From positions 1 through 64,000 of the forward strand of contig CAZPBY010000002.1 in NCBI GenBank assembly GCA_964584785.1: a DNA stretch of 64,000 bases, given 5' to 3'. Made by a program: the position numbers and the translations under genes. Each line of letters starts with the position of its first letter. Position 1 is the stretch's first letter. The notes under the pieces were generated by a model, which saw nothing but the letters and a program-made list of their open reading frames with translations, did no database searches and was not told the DNA's origin. This stretch comes from JAHFTY01 sp964584785 (GTDB lineage: Bacteria > Acidobacteriota > Terriglobia > 20CM-2-55-15). Positions 25,371 through 33,423 of this stretch are shown piece after piece.

Positions 25371-25467
25371 GACACCACGAAGCCCGTCGCTGCGCTCCGG
25401 GTTCTGCACATCGTTCATCAATTGCGACGCGGTGTCAGAACCCGGAGCGCAGCGACGGGCTTCGTGA
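25371..25467. repeat. Palindromic repeat family B, copy 3 (REP-like)
   Basis: The arms at 25376-25406 and 25436-25466 are perfect 31-base complements, starting CACGAAGCCCGTCGCTGCGC. The 29-base loop is unique. This is the best-preserved copy of the family. It splits the histidine-themed block between the CoA-transferase gene and hutI. Confidence 0.9.
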
Positions 25468-25474
25468 CGAAACG

Positions 25475-25480
25475 TACACT
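25475..25480 (+). promoter_or_regulatory. -10-like TACACT just before hutI
   Basis: TACACT ends 9 bases before the hutI ATG, with no Shine-Dalgarno in between. It would yield an mRNA with little or no leader. It lies directly after the family-B palindrome, so hutI-ftcD may be transcribed independently of hutU. Confidence 0.35.
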
Positions 25481-25489
25481 TGGGCAAAC

Positions 25490-26731
25490 ATGACCGACAT
25501 CACCATTGTCCATGCAAGGCAGCTCGTAACTCTGGCGGGGCCGCAGCGGGCGCGGCGTGGCGGCGAGATGCGCGAACTCGGCATCATCGAAGATGGCGCT
25601 TTTTCCGTACGCGATGGCAAGACCACGTGGGTTGGACGTAGCGGCGATCTCCCGCGCACCGACGGTGCGGTATTCGATGCGTCAAACAAGGTCATCCTTC
25701 CGGGCTTCGTTGATTCCCACACGCATGCCGTTTTCGTGCGGCCTCGCGCCGATGAATTCGAGTGGCGTATCGAGGGAACGCCCTACATGGAAATCCTCGA
25801 GCGCGGCGGAGGCATCCTGTCGAGCGTCAGAGCATGCCGGGAATGTGAAAACCTGGGCATACGATTCGCCGACCGGTTCTTCGAATACGGCACCACGACC
25901 ATCGAAGCCAAGAGCGGTTACGGGCTGACGTGCGACGACGAATTGCGGATGCTCGAAGCGATGCAGCGTGAACAGAAACTCGAAGTGATCCCAACTTACC
26001 TCGGCGCTCACGCACTGCCCGCTGAATTCAAAGACAATCGCGAGGCGTTCATCAATCAAGTCATCGCCGATCTCGAAACGGTCCGAAAGCGTAACCTTGC
26101 CGAGTTCTGTGACGTTTTCGTCGAGCCCGGCGCGTTTACAACCGAAGAAGGACGCCGCATTTTCGCCAAGGCACGATCGCTTGGGATGCATATCAAGATG
26201 CATGCCGATGAATTCAAGTCGTCCGGCGGCGCGGCCATGGCGGCGGAAATCGGGGCTGTTTCTGCCGATCATCTCGGTGCGATCACGGATGAGGGCATCG
26301 AAAGCCTCGCGAAGTCGGAAGTCGTGGCCACGCTTCTCCCTTCGACACTGATGATGCTCGGCGAAACACATTACGCACCTGCCCGAAAGCTGATCGACGC
26401 GGGCGCAGCCGTAGCCCTCGCAACGGATTTCAATCCCGGAACCTCGCCGACGCTCAACATGCAATTCATCATGACACTGGCGTGCGCTCAAATGCGCATG
26501 ACGCCGGCCGAAGCGATCTGCGCGTCGACCATCAATGGTGCCGCCGCCGTTCGTCGCGCGGATCGCCTGGGGTCGATCGAAACGAGCAAGCAGGCCGACT
26601 TTGCCGTTTACGACGTCACGGATTACCGCGAAATCCCTTATTACGCCGCGCTAAACTTCTGCGTCGCGACATTCAAGCGTGGAGCTCTCATTTATGCAAA
26701 AGATCGTGGAGTGCGTTCCGAATTTCAGTGA
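25490..26731 (+). CDS. hutI: Imidazolonepropionase
   Basis: The 413-residue amidohydrolase-superfamily enzyme opens the imidazolone ring to N-formimino-glutamate, the third step of histidine degradation. Metal and substrate motifs are present in order: DSHTHAVFVRPRADEFEWR near residues 70-88, HADEFKSSGGAAMAAEIG near 240-257, SADHLGAI near 260-267, and DFNPGTSPT near 311-319. Length is typical. Its last 38 bases overlap ftcD, which would couple their translation. The start ATG has no Shine-Dalgarno but a -10-like box directly upstream. Confidence 0.96.
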   Translation: MTDITIVHARQLVTLAGPQRARRGGEMRELGIIEDGAFSVRDGKTTWVGRSGDLPRTDGAVFDASNKVILPGFVDSHTHAVFVRPRADEFEWRIEGTPYMEILERGGGILSSVRACRECENLGIRFADRFFEYGTTTIEAKSGYGLTCDDELRMLEAMQREQKLEVIPTYLGAHALPAEFKDNREAFINQVIADLETVRKRNLAEFCDVFVEPGAFTTEEGRRIFAKARSLGMHIKMHADEFKSSGGAAMAAEIGAVSADHLGAITDEGIESLAKSEVVATLLPSTLMMLGETHYAPARKLIDAGAAVALATDFNPGTSPTLNMQFIMTLACAQMRMTPAEAICASTINGAAAVRRADRLGSIETSKQADFAVYDVTDYREIPYYAALNFCVATFKRGALIYAKDRGVRSEFQ

Positions 26732-28196
26732 AGGCCGCCGGCCGGAGGTCGTTGACGCGATCGTCGACACGATGACGTCCGTCAAGGATGTCTATCTTCT
26801 CGACCGCGAGATGGACGCCGATCACAATCGCGCTGTCATCACCATCGTCGGGCCGCCGGAATCGATCGGCGAGGCGGCGTTTCGCGGCGTCGAGGTCGCA
26901 GCGAAGCACATCGACCTGACGAAGCATCAGGGCGCGCATCCCCGAATGGGCGCAACGGACGTCGTCCCGTTCATTCCCATTCGCGGCGTGACACTGGACG
27001 ATTGCGTCATGATCGCGCGAAGCGTCGGCAAGCAGATCGCGGAGAACCTCCGCATCCCCGTCTACCTCTACGAGGCCGCTGCCACACGTCCGGAACGCAC
27101 GAATCTGGAAAACATCCGGAAGGGCCAGTTCGAAGGAATTCGCGATGAGATTGCGGCCAACCCTGCTCGCCTGCCTGACTTCGGCGAGGCGCAGATTCAC
27201 CCGACGGCCGGGGCCACTGTCGTTGGAGCTCGAAAACCGCTGATCGCCTACAACGTCAATCTGCATACGCCCGACGTCGAAGTCGCGAAGAAAATCGCGA
27301 AGCGCATTCGCTTCTCGACCGGCGGTTTTCGTTTCGTTAAAGGTATGGGACTCCTCTTGAAGGAACGCAACCTCGCCCAGGTGTCGATGAACCTTACCGA
27401 CTACGAACAAACGTCCGTCGAATTGGTTTTCGAGACGGTCAAGCGAGAGGCGGAACGATTTGGCGTGAACGTGGCCGGAAGCGAAATTGTCGGATTGATT
27501 CCGCAGAAAGCGCTCGAACACGCAGCCGAGTATTTCCTGCGTGTCGAGAATTTCAAGCCGCAAATGATTCTGGAAAACCGGTTGTCGGAAGTGATGTCCG
27601 GCATATCCACCAGCGCGGGCGGAATGAACGCGGGTTTACGCGACTTCGTCGATCGTGTCGCCTCGGCGGAGCCTGTGCCCGGCGGCGGCAGCGTCTCCGC
27701 TCTCGCGGGAGCGCTGGGCGCCGCGCTCGGACAAATGGCGATCCGATTGACGAAAGACAAAAAGAATTTCGTCCAACATGCCGACCGCTATCTGGACGCA
27801 CTCGATCGTTTGGCGCCGTATCGATCCGCCTTGCTCGAATTGATCGACGCGGACGCCGATGCATTCAATGGTGTGATGACGGCATACCGACTTCCCAAAG
27901 ACTCACTCGAGCGCGAACCCGCAGTCCAGCAGGCGCTGATCCGCGCGACCGAGATTCCCTCCCGCACGGCGAATTGCGCCGCCGAGGCTTTGAAAGTTTT
28001 GGAAGATCTTCGATCGATCATCCATCCGAACGTCACGTCGGACCTGCAGGTGGCCCTGACGATGTTGCGCTCCGCGGTCCGCGGCGCCGTCGCCAATATG
28101 CGGATCAATTTGTCCGACGTGAAAGACTCCGAAACACGCCTCCGTTACGAGGACATGATCACCGGCTTCGACCAGGCGCTTCGCGGCGGAAGTTGA
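26694..28196 (+). CDS. ftcD: Formiminotransferase-cyclodeaminase, bifunctional
   Basis: The 500-residue fusion joins two folate enzymes. The N-terminal glutamate formiminotransferase domain (about 1-295) begins KIVECVPNFSEGRRPEVVDAI and has GAHPRMGATDVVPFIP near 85-100. The C-terminal formiminotetrahydrofolate cyclodeaminase domain (about 310-498) contains EPVPGGGSVSALAGALGAAL near 331-350. Together they move the formimino group of N-formimino-glutamate to tetrahydrofolate and then release ammonia, giving 5,10-methenyl-THF and glutamate. The ATG at 26694 lies inside hutI. This choice of route means no HutF/HutG pathway is needed. A small unknown gene follows after 9 bases. Confidence 0.95.
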   Translation: MQKIVECVPNFSEGRRPEVVDAIVDTMTSVKDVYLLDREMDADHNRAVITIVGPPESIGEAAFRGVEVAAKHIDLTKHQGAHPRMGATDVVPFIPIRGVTLDDCVMIARSVGKQIAENLRIPVYLYEAAATRPERTNLENIRKGQFEGIRDEIAANPARLPDFGEAQIHPTAGATVVGARKPLIAYNVNLHTPDVEVAKKIAKRIRFSTGGFRFVKGMGLLLKERNLAQVSMNLTDYEQTSVELVFETVKREAERFGVNVAGSEIVGLIPQKALEHAAEYFLRVENFKPQMILENRLSEVMSGISTSAGGMNAGLRDFVDRVASAEPVPGGGSVSALAGALGAALGQMAIRLTKDKKNFVQHADRYLDALDRLAPYRSALLELIDADADAFNGVMTAYRLPKDSLEREPAVQQALIRATEIPSRTANCAAEALKVLEDLRSIIHPNVTSDLQVALTMLRSAVRGAVANMRINLSDVKDSETRLRYEDMITGFDQALRGGS

Positions 28197-28205
28197 ATCG
28201 CGATT

Positions 28206-28967
28206 ATGTCTCGATGCGTGGTTCCTCAGAATTTCGGAAAGTATCTCGATATCGCGAACGCGGCCGAGCGATTGGCGGAGGCTGTTCGCGTGGCGGCGGC
28301 GATTCAGGCAGAAGGCATCGAGCTGCGATCGAATCTGGACCACGCGGCAATCTTCACGGATCCACCGCTTGTCGTCGCCGGACCGATGAAGCGGCTCGGC
28401 TACGTCTCCGGATGGGACGCGCGGTGTTATCCGTCGCCGGTAGACGGCCGCGACTACATCAATATATCCGGACAGCTTCCACCGGGCAGCCCGCGGCGTG
28501 CCGAAGGTTGGCCGGATTACATCGCGGTCGTGCATCCGGTGGACTTGGATGCGCGTCAGCATATGCTCAGCCAGGGCTACGGAAATCCGTTCATCCATCA
28601 TCTGACGTGGGGCATCGTTCCACCGGCTCAAGGAGCACAAAGTGATCTGGAGTATTCCGGACGCTTGATTGAACTGATGACGGAAGCCAGATCCAGGATC
28701 CGAACCGCACTGGCTCAAGAACCGGGAACACTGATTGTGGCTCTCCCACAAGCAGTCGTCGACGACGGCGCTCTGCCGAGACCGCACCTTCCACCTGATG
28801 AATTTCAGATCGAAATCATGGAAGGCGGCGGGTTCCTGCTGCAGTTTTTCGTCCTGACGGGCGGCAGGATCGAGTTGGCTCTGCGCGCCGGCACCAAACA
28901 GACGTTCAATCCCAGGAGCGTCTACAAGATTTCGAAGGACGAAATCAGCGCCCTCCAATCCGACTAA
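28206..28967 (+). CDS. Protein of unknown function at the end of the hutI-ftcD operon
   Basis: I do not recognise this 253-residue soluble protein. It has no signal peptide or membrane helix. Notable segments are FGKYLDIANAAERLAEAVRVA (helical, residues 10-30), GYVSGWDARCYPSPVDGRDYINISGQLPP near 60-90, GWPDYIAVVHPVDLDARQHML near 99-120, GNPFIHHLTWGIVPP near 126-140, and GGGFLLQFFVLTGGRIELALRAGTKQTFNP near the C-terminus. His, Trp and Asp clusters in the middle could bind a ligand or metal, but no catalytic signature is evident. The start lies 9 bases after ftcD and there is no intervening terminator, so it is likely co-expressed with histidine-degradation genes. Confidence 0.6.
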   Translation: MSRCVVPQNFGKYLDIANAAERLAEAVRVAAAIQAEGIELRSNLDHAAIFTDPPLVVAGPMKRLGYVSGWDARCYPSPVDGRDYINISGQLPPGSPRRAEGWPDYIAVVHPVDLDARQHMLSQGYGNPFIHHLTWGIVPPAQGAQSDLEYSGRLIELMTEARSRIRTALAQEPGTLIVALPQAVVDDGALPRPHLPPDEFQIEIMEGGGFLLQFFVLTGGRIELALRAGTKQTFNPRSVYKISKDEISALQSD

Positions 28968-29076
28968 CCGAAAGAGCCAACCGGCCCTCCTTAAGGTCTA
29001 TTGCCGGAAGTACTTCGCCCCTCTATGCTCTGCCCCGCACGCCGATGCCGCAAAAGAAGGGAAGGAATCCCAGCTC

Positions 29077-29457
29077 ATGCGAAAGCCGCAGGTGAACTGT
29101 TTGTTCAAAGTCCTGATCGGCGTGCTGTGCCTGTTGTCTTTTCCTTCTTTATCCGATGCCCATGGAACCCGGCGAATGATCCGATGCGCGAAAGGCGCTG
29201 GTCGATGTGGCGATATTCATCATCGACTCGGCTTTCCTGTACGCCCGCAGAACCGCAGGGCCAACTTGATCCTTCAATTGAACCTCGAGCCCCAGGTGGC
29301 ACCAACAAACCACTTTCCGGTCCCGGACCTCGGATCCAGTGAGGACTCCGACTCCGGCTCCGTCCTCGACCGACGGACCCCACCGGCCGCGGTGACTATT
29401 CGTCGACCCAGCCTTTTGCAACGTTTCCTCGGCGTCTTTAAGCGGCATCAATTCTGA
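29077..29457 (+). CDS. Possible small secreted protein (weak)
   Basis: This 126-residue frame begins with a plausible signal peptide, MRKPQVNCLFKVLIGVLCLL followed by SFPSLSDAHG, and has GGAAGGAAT about 8 bases upstream. The mature part has no domain I recognise and is rich in Arg and Pro. Against it, the same stretch is open in other frames and codon use is not distinctive. It occupies part of the 719-base gap 28968-29686, which otherwise holds only hairpins. Treat as tentative. Confidence 0.25.
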   Translation: MRKPQVNCLFKVLIGVLCLLSFPSLSDAHGTRRMIRCAKGAGRCGDIHHRLGFPVRPQNRRANLILQLNLEPQVAPTNHFPVPDLGSSEDSDSGSVLDRRTPPAAVTIRRPSLLQRFLGVFKRHQF

Positions 29458-29513
29458 CGTTGGCGCAGTCTGGGTTTGCCGCTTTTCCGCACGCTGGCGT
29501 GCGAAGAGAATAG

Positions 29514-29642
29514 CCCGGAGTTAAGCGCGAAGCGCAACTCCGGGTTAACCATCGTGGACCCTAAGACGCACCCCGCTGGGTGCGGTTTGGTTTGGCTGTA
29601 AGCTGTCCGGGGGTGCGCTCGCTGCTGCTCGCTTACCCCCCG
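29514..29642. repeat. Cluster of noncoding hairpins
   Basis: Two hairpins lie in the gap before the DUF5666 gene's 3' end. The first has CCCGGAGTT at 29514-29522 paired with AACTCCGGG at 29536-29544, with a GCGCGAAGCGC loop stem. The second has CGGGGGT at 29608-29614 paired with ACCCCC(C)G at 29635-29642, around a GCTCGCTGCTGCTCGC loop. They resemble dispersed palindromic elements but have no second copy in this window. Nothing else is seen between 29458 and 29686. Confidence 0.5.
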
Positions 29643-29686
29643 TCTAAATTCCTGCCACGCCTCCCGCGTGCATTGGAGCTAACAGC

Positions 29687-30847
29687 TTACTGAAAGCTGC
29701 CTTCGGCCACGACGATTCCACCCGAAGTCAGGATCTGCACCTTCGTGATGTCGCGCACCGTCTTCGACGCCGGCAGGAGGCCCGCCAGGTTGCCGAAGTT
29801 TTTTTCAGCGTTTCCTTCCGAATTCGTCTGAACGGTTCCCAGGAGAACAGACCCGACGCCGCTCACGTCGACCCGGATACTGTAAAAAGTCCTCGGCTGA
29901 GCGCCCCTGAACTCGATCTCGAATTCCTGTTCGACTCGTCCCTGACTGGATTCAAGCTGCGCTTCGGCCTCACCTTTGATTGAACCGCCCGTTCCAACGG
30001 GCAATATGGCGACTCGCTTTTCGAAGATCGTTACCGGTCGAAAATCGTCGTCGTCTCGCTCGTCCGATTTGGCACGGATACGAGTAGCAACCACCTCGAG
30101 ATTCGCGTTCAAGGTTCCGGTAACATCGACAAACTGTCCCGGAGCGATCCTGCCCGTGATGACGGTGGCCGTACCGATCAGGACGACCGCGGTGGCGCCG
30201 CCGCTTCCTGTGTCGATAGTCAACCGGTTGGTCGTCACCGTGACGATATTGCCTTTGAAATGGACACGAATTGGATCATCTTCGCGGTTCCCGACTTTCA
30301 CTCGAGTGGCAATGAATTTGCCGTCATCGTGAAAACCGCGAACATCGATCAGCAGATTGGGCACAAGGTCGGCCGCAGTGATTCCACCGGCGGGACCGCG
30401 CCGTTCCAGGATTGTCTTTGAATCGACGAGGATGTCGATGCCGAGCAGGGTCACGACCCTGCCATCGGACGTTGACTGAGCATTGGTTATATGGCCGCGA
30501 AGGCGGAATTCACCGTCACCCCTGTCGATAATGATGATTTCGTTTGCGATGATGCCTGAGTTGATGAAGGTTCCCGAAACTCTGACGAAATCACCAACCG
30601 CGACGTCGGAAAGTTTCAATTCGTCGCCTTCGGACTGGACATCCGTGTCGGCAGAAACCGCCACGGAGATCTCAAAACCCATCACACGAAGACGGATAGA
30701 CGACGCTGTTCCTGCCGTCAGATCCACGCGGGTGACTGTTCCGTGAAACTGAACTTCGGTGCCACTCGAATACGCTGACAAACTCCAAGCAGCGATCAAA
30801 ACGAGCGAGCAAACGAACAAGCGAACTGCCTTGAGTGTTGAATTCAC
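29687..30847 (-). CDS. Exported protein with repeated DUF5666 domains
   Basis: The 386-residue protein has a signal peptide (about 1-28) and at least three successive small beta-barrel units. Each follows the pattern G-x-V-T, a valine-rich strand, DVxV-GDFVRVSG or PGQFVDVTGTL, and an ATRIRAKS-type end. They cover about residues 32-105, 115-185 and 190-260. This is the DUF5666 layout, an OB-like domain of unknown role found in exported proteins. A C-terminal domain of about 120 residues has DITKVQILTSGG near the end. The gene stands alone. No catalytic residues are apparent, so binding or structural function is more likely. Confidence 0.75.
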   Translation of the reverse strand: MNSTLKAVRLFVCSLVLIAAWSLSAYSSGTEVQFHGTVTRVDLTAGTASSIRLRVMGFEISVAVSADTDVQSEGDELKLSDVAVGDFVRVSGTFINSGIIANEIIIIDRGDGEFRLRGHITNAQSTSDGRVVTLLGIDILVDSKTILERRGPAGGITAADLVPNLLIDVRGFHDDGKFIATRVKVGNREDDPIRVHFKGNIVTVTTNRLTIDTGSGGATAVVLIGTATVITGRIAPGQFVDVTGTLNANLEVVATRIRAKSDERDDDDFRPVTIFEKRVAILPVGTGGSIKGEAEAQLESSQGRVEQEFEIEFRGAQPRTFYSIRVDVSGVGSVLLGTVQTNSEGNAEKNFGNLAGLLPASKTVRDITKVQILTSGGIVVAEGSFQ

Positions 30848-30963
30848 CTGAATTGCACCTCCTAGTCGGCCTGTCGAAGCGCAACCGGCGTACCAAACGA
30901 AGCAAGCGCAGAATCACTTGAATTCAATGTGATGTCGTGGATTCAAAAATGAAGCAGAAAGTG

Positions 30964-31005
30964 TTGAGGTGCCGGACAGGGAGACTTTCCCTTCAGGCAC
31001 CTCAA
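30964..31005 (-). terminator. Terminator of the aldehyde dehydrogenase-VOC transcript
   Basis: TTGAGGTGCC pairs perfectly with GGCACCTCAA, with an inner GGGA/TCCC stem. It starts 7 bases past the VOC gene stop. On the minus strand the stem is followed by CACTTTCTG, so the U-tract is short. Confidence 0.7.
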
Positions 31006-31011
31006 CCTGTT

Positions 31012-31818
31012 TTACGCGGGTTTTGTCAAGAATCGGCCAAGACCCACCAGTGCACCCTGGGGATCATTCACAATGCCGAATCGTCCCACGTTCGGGACGT
31101 CCATGGGCGCCAGCTTCACGCCGCCTCCTGACGATGCAGCCTTCGCAACGCTTCCATCCACATCGTCCGAACCAAAGTACGGCAGCCAGTTTGTCCGCAT
31201 GTTCCCCATGTCGGGAGTGATCTGAAGCATCCCGCCGGCCGGCGTCTCGCCGCGCTTGAAGACCGTGTATTTCATGGGGCCCATGTCGTGAATCTCCGTG
31301 CCCCAATTAAAGAGCTTCGAGTAGAACTCTCGCGTGACGTTGGTATCCCGGCTCATCAATTCCGTCCAAATCAGCGACCCGGATTGATTCAAGACCCGAA
31401 CGCCGATGACTTCCTTTCCCTGCCATACCGCGAACGTACCGCCGGTCGGGTCGTTCACCACGCCCATGCGGCCGGCTTCCATCACGTCAAACGGTCCGGC
31501 GATCACTTTACCTCCGAGGCCCCGGGCTTTCTTGAGCGCTTCGTCGGCGTTCGAAACGGCCACGTAAGAAAGCCAATGCGGCGGAACTCCCTGTGAAGCC
31601 ATTTCCGATCCCATCTGGTGAGACGCCGCAACATCTCTCTTGTTGAGCTGAAAAACCGTGTAGGTGGTGCCGGGCCCGATCGGCTGATCGGTCGACGTCC
31701 AGCCGAAGAGCGAGGTGTAAAAGTCCTTCGCCACGGTTGGATTGCTGGTGGCCAGCTCCGGCCAGCAAAACGTGCCGGGCTCGTGCCTGCTGATTTCGCT
31801 GATGACCGCTCCCCTCAT
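31012..31818 (-). CDS. Two-domain VOC (glyoxalase/bleomycin-resistance fold) protein
   Basis: The 268-residue protein contains two tandem VOC domains. The first (about 8-130) begins PGTFCWPELATSNPTVAKDFY and the second (about 140-265) begins SLIWTELMSRDTNVTREFY. Each has the FYSLFGW/FNW and GRMGVVNDPTGGTFAVW or GRFGIVNDPQGA signatures of the CFP30-like family. Metal-binding residues of glyoxalase I are not evident, so the reaction cannot be assigned. The ATG at 31818 has AGGAGG 5 bases upstream and lies 8 bases past the aldehyde dehydrogenase stop. The two genes form an operon that ends at a clear hairpin. Confidence 0.82.
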   Translation of the reverse strand: MRGAVISEISRHEPGTFCWPELATSNPTVAKDFYTSLFGWTSTDQPIGPGTTYTVFQLNKRDVAASHQMGSEMASQGVPPHWLSYVAVSNADEALKKARGLGGKVIAGPFDVMEAGRMGVVNDPTGGTFAVWQGKEVIGVRVLNQSGSLIWTELMSRDTNVTREFYSKLFNWGTEIHDMGPMKYTVFKRGETPAGGMLQITPDMGNMRTNWLPYFGSDDVDGSVAKAASSGGGVKLAPMDVPNVGRFGIVNDPQGALVGLGRFLTKPA

Positions 31819-31826
31819 TGAACCTC

Positions 31827-33284
31827 CTAAACCTTCAGACAAACTGCTTTGACTTCCGTGAAAAAGTCGAGACTGTGCAGTCCGCCCTCCCGGCCGATCC
31901 CGCTCGCCTTGTATCCACCGAAGGGAACTCGAGGATCACGGATGGACCACGCATTGATCCACACGGTGCCCGTATGGAGACGCGACGCCACACGATGCGC
32001 GCGACTGACGTCACTCGAACAAACGGTCGACGCGAGACCGTACTTCGTGCTGTTGTGGATTCTGACGGCTTCGTCCTCGGAATTGAAAGGCGTGACGGTC
32101 ACGACAGGACCGAAAATCTCTTCCTGACACAATTTCGCGGATGGATTTGTTTCCGCAATCACCGTAGGCTCGAGGAAATTCGTCGAAGGCGCCTGCTCCG
32201 GAGTTTTTCCTCCGCAGAGTATTCGCATCCCGGTCGATCCGGCAAAATCGAGATAGGTTTGGACGCGAGCTCGATGCTCGGGATGAACCAGCGATCCCAT
32301 CTCGGTTTGCGGATCCAGCGGATCGCCGATCTTGAGCGCACGCGCGCGTGAAACGATGGCGTCGAGAAACTTGCCATAGATGCTTTCTTCGACCAGCACG
32401 CGCGATCCTGCCGTACAAACCTGTCCTTGATTGCGAAATGCGGCCATGGCCGCTACGCCGACGGCGTCATCGAACTTCGCATCCGCAAAAACCAACGTGG
32501 CTCCTTTGCCGCCGAGCTCGAACGAAATTCGCTTCAACGTTCGAGAAGCAGCGGCCATGATTGCCTGACCCGTCGTGGTTTCGCCGGTGAACGAAATCGC
32601 ATTCACTTCGGGATGCGTTGTGATGGCCTCGCCTGCGGCCTGCGGACCAAAACCATGGACGAGATTGAACACACCCGGCGGAAGATCGGTTTGGGCAACA
32701 AGCTCCGCTAAACGCGAGGCGGTCATCGGAGTCCATTCGGCCGGCTTGGCCACAACGGAGTTCCCCGCCGCCAGAGCAGGCGCGAGTTTCGAGCACAACG
32801 TCATCAGAGGGAAATTCCATGGAGTGATCAAACCGGCCACACCGAGCGGTTCTCGGAGAACATAGTTCAGGGCCTGACCGTCCATTGGATAAAACTCGGA
32901 GGACTGCGTCGTCACGTAGTCCGCAAAAAGCCGAATGTAGTAGATCGCTCGCGGTATGTCGCCGGCTTGGGCCTCGCGGATCGGTTTGCCGGTGTCCATG
33001 GATTCGAGGCGGGCCAGCTCGTCTTTATGCTTCTCCATGACGTCCGCGATCTGGCGGAGGATGCGAGCTCGCTCAACCGCCGGCATTCGCGACCACAGCC
33101 CCCTTTCGAAGGCATCTCGCGCGGCGCGGGCGGCTCGATCGACGTCTTCAGCGGATGCCTCGGCGATGTGTGCGAGAAGCTGATTGGTAGCGGGATTTCG
33201 ATTCTCGAAAGTTTTGTTATTGGCAGCACTCACAAACTTGCCACCGATGTATAAAGGAACTTGAACAATAGCTTCCTGGCGCAT
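31827..33284 (-). CDS. NAD(P)-dependent aldehyde dehydrogenase
   Basis: This 485-residue member of the ALDH superfamily oxidises an aldehyde to a carboxylate. The cofactor-site TPWNFPLM is near residues 149-156. FELGGKGA near 249-256 carries the general-base Glu, and NQGQVCTAGSR near 279-289 carries the nucleophilic Cys. EEIFGPVVTV lies near 383-392. It resembles betaine-aldehyde and 2-hydroxymuconic-semialdehyde dehydrogenases, but the substrate is not determined. It begins MRQEAIVQVPLYIGG and is followed closely by the VOC protein. A hairpin and about 140 bases separate it from the divergent PBP gene. Confidence 0.92.
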   Translation of the reverse strand: MRQEAIVQVPLYIGGKFVSAANNKTFENRNPATNQLLAHIAEASAEDVDRAARAARDAFERGLWSRMPAVERARILRQIADVMEKHKDELARLESMDTGKPIREAQAGDIPRAIYYIRLFADYVTTQSSEFYPMDGQALNYVLREPLGVAGLITPWNFPLMTLCSKLAPALAAGNSVVAKPAEWTPMTASRLAELVAQTDLPPGVFNLVHGFGPQAAGEAITTHPEVNAISFTGETTTGQAIMAAASRTLKRISFELGGKGATLVFADAKFDDAVGVAAMAAFRNQGQVCTAGSRVLVEESIYGKFLDAIVSRARALKIGDPLDPQTEMGSLVHPEHRARVQTYLDFAGSTGMRILCGGKTPEQAPSTNFLEPTVIAETNPSAKLCQEEIFGPVVTVTPFNSEDEAVRIHNSTKYGLASTVCSSDVSRAHRVASRLHTGTVWINAWSIRDPRVPFGGYKASGIGREGGLHSLDFFTEVKAVCLKV

Positions 33285-33327
33285 CGGAATATTCTACAAC
33301 CGTGGAAGAATTCCTTGCTTTCATTGT

Positions 33328-33371
33328 GCTTCTGTCACGAAACCTGTTGTTGCGCGCTCGGTGACAGAAGC
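33328..33371. repeat. Perfect 11-base inverted repeat between divergent genes
   Basis: GCTTCTGTCAC at 33328-33338 is the exact complement of GTGACAGAAGC at 33361-33371, with a 22-base loop. It lies between the aldehyde dehydrogenase and PBP starts, where it could be a dispersed palindrome or a regulator site. No second copy was found in the window. Confidence 0.6.
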
Positions 33372-33408
33372 GTCATTTGGTAGACCAGGTGCATAAATGA
33401 CCATGGGG

Positions 33409-33414
33409 TATAAT
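33409..33414 (+). promoter_or_regulatory. -10 box TATAAT just before the PBP start
   Basis: A consensus TATAAT ends 9 bases before the ATG at 33424. There is no Shine-Dalgarno and no clear -35. Transcription would start within about 3 bases of the ATG. An alternative ATG at 33397 would lie upstream of this box. Confidence 0.45.
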
Positions 33415-33423
33415 TCAGCCAAT

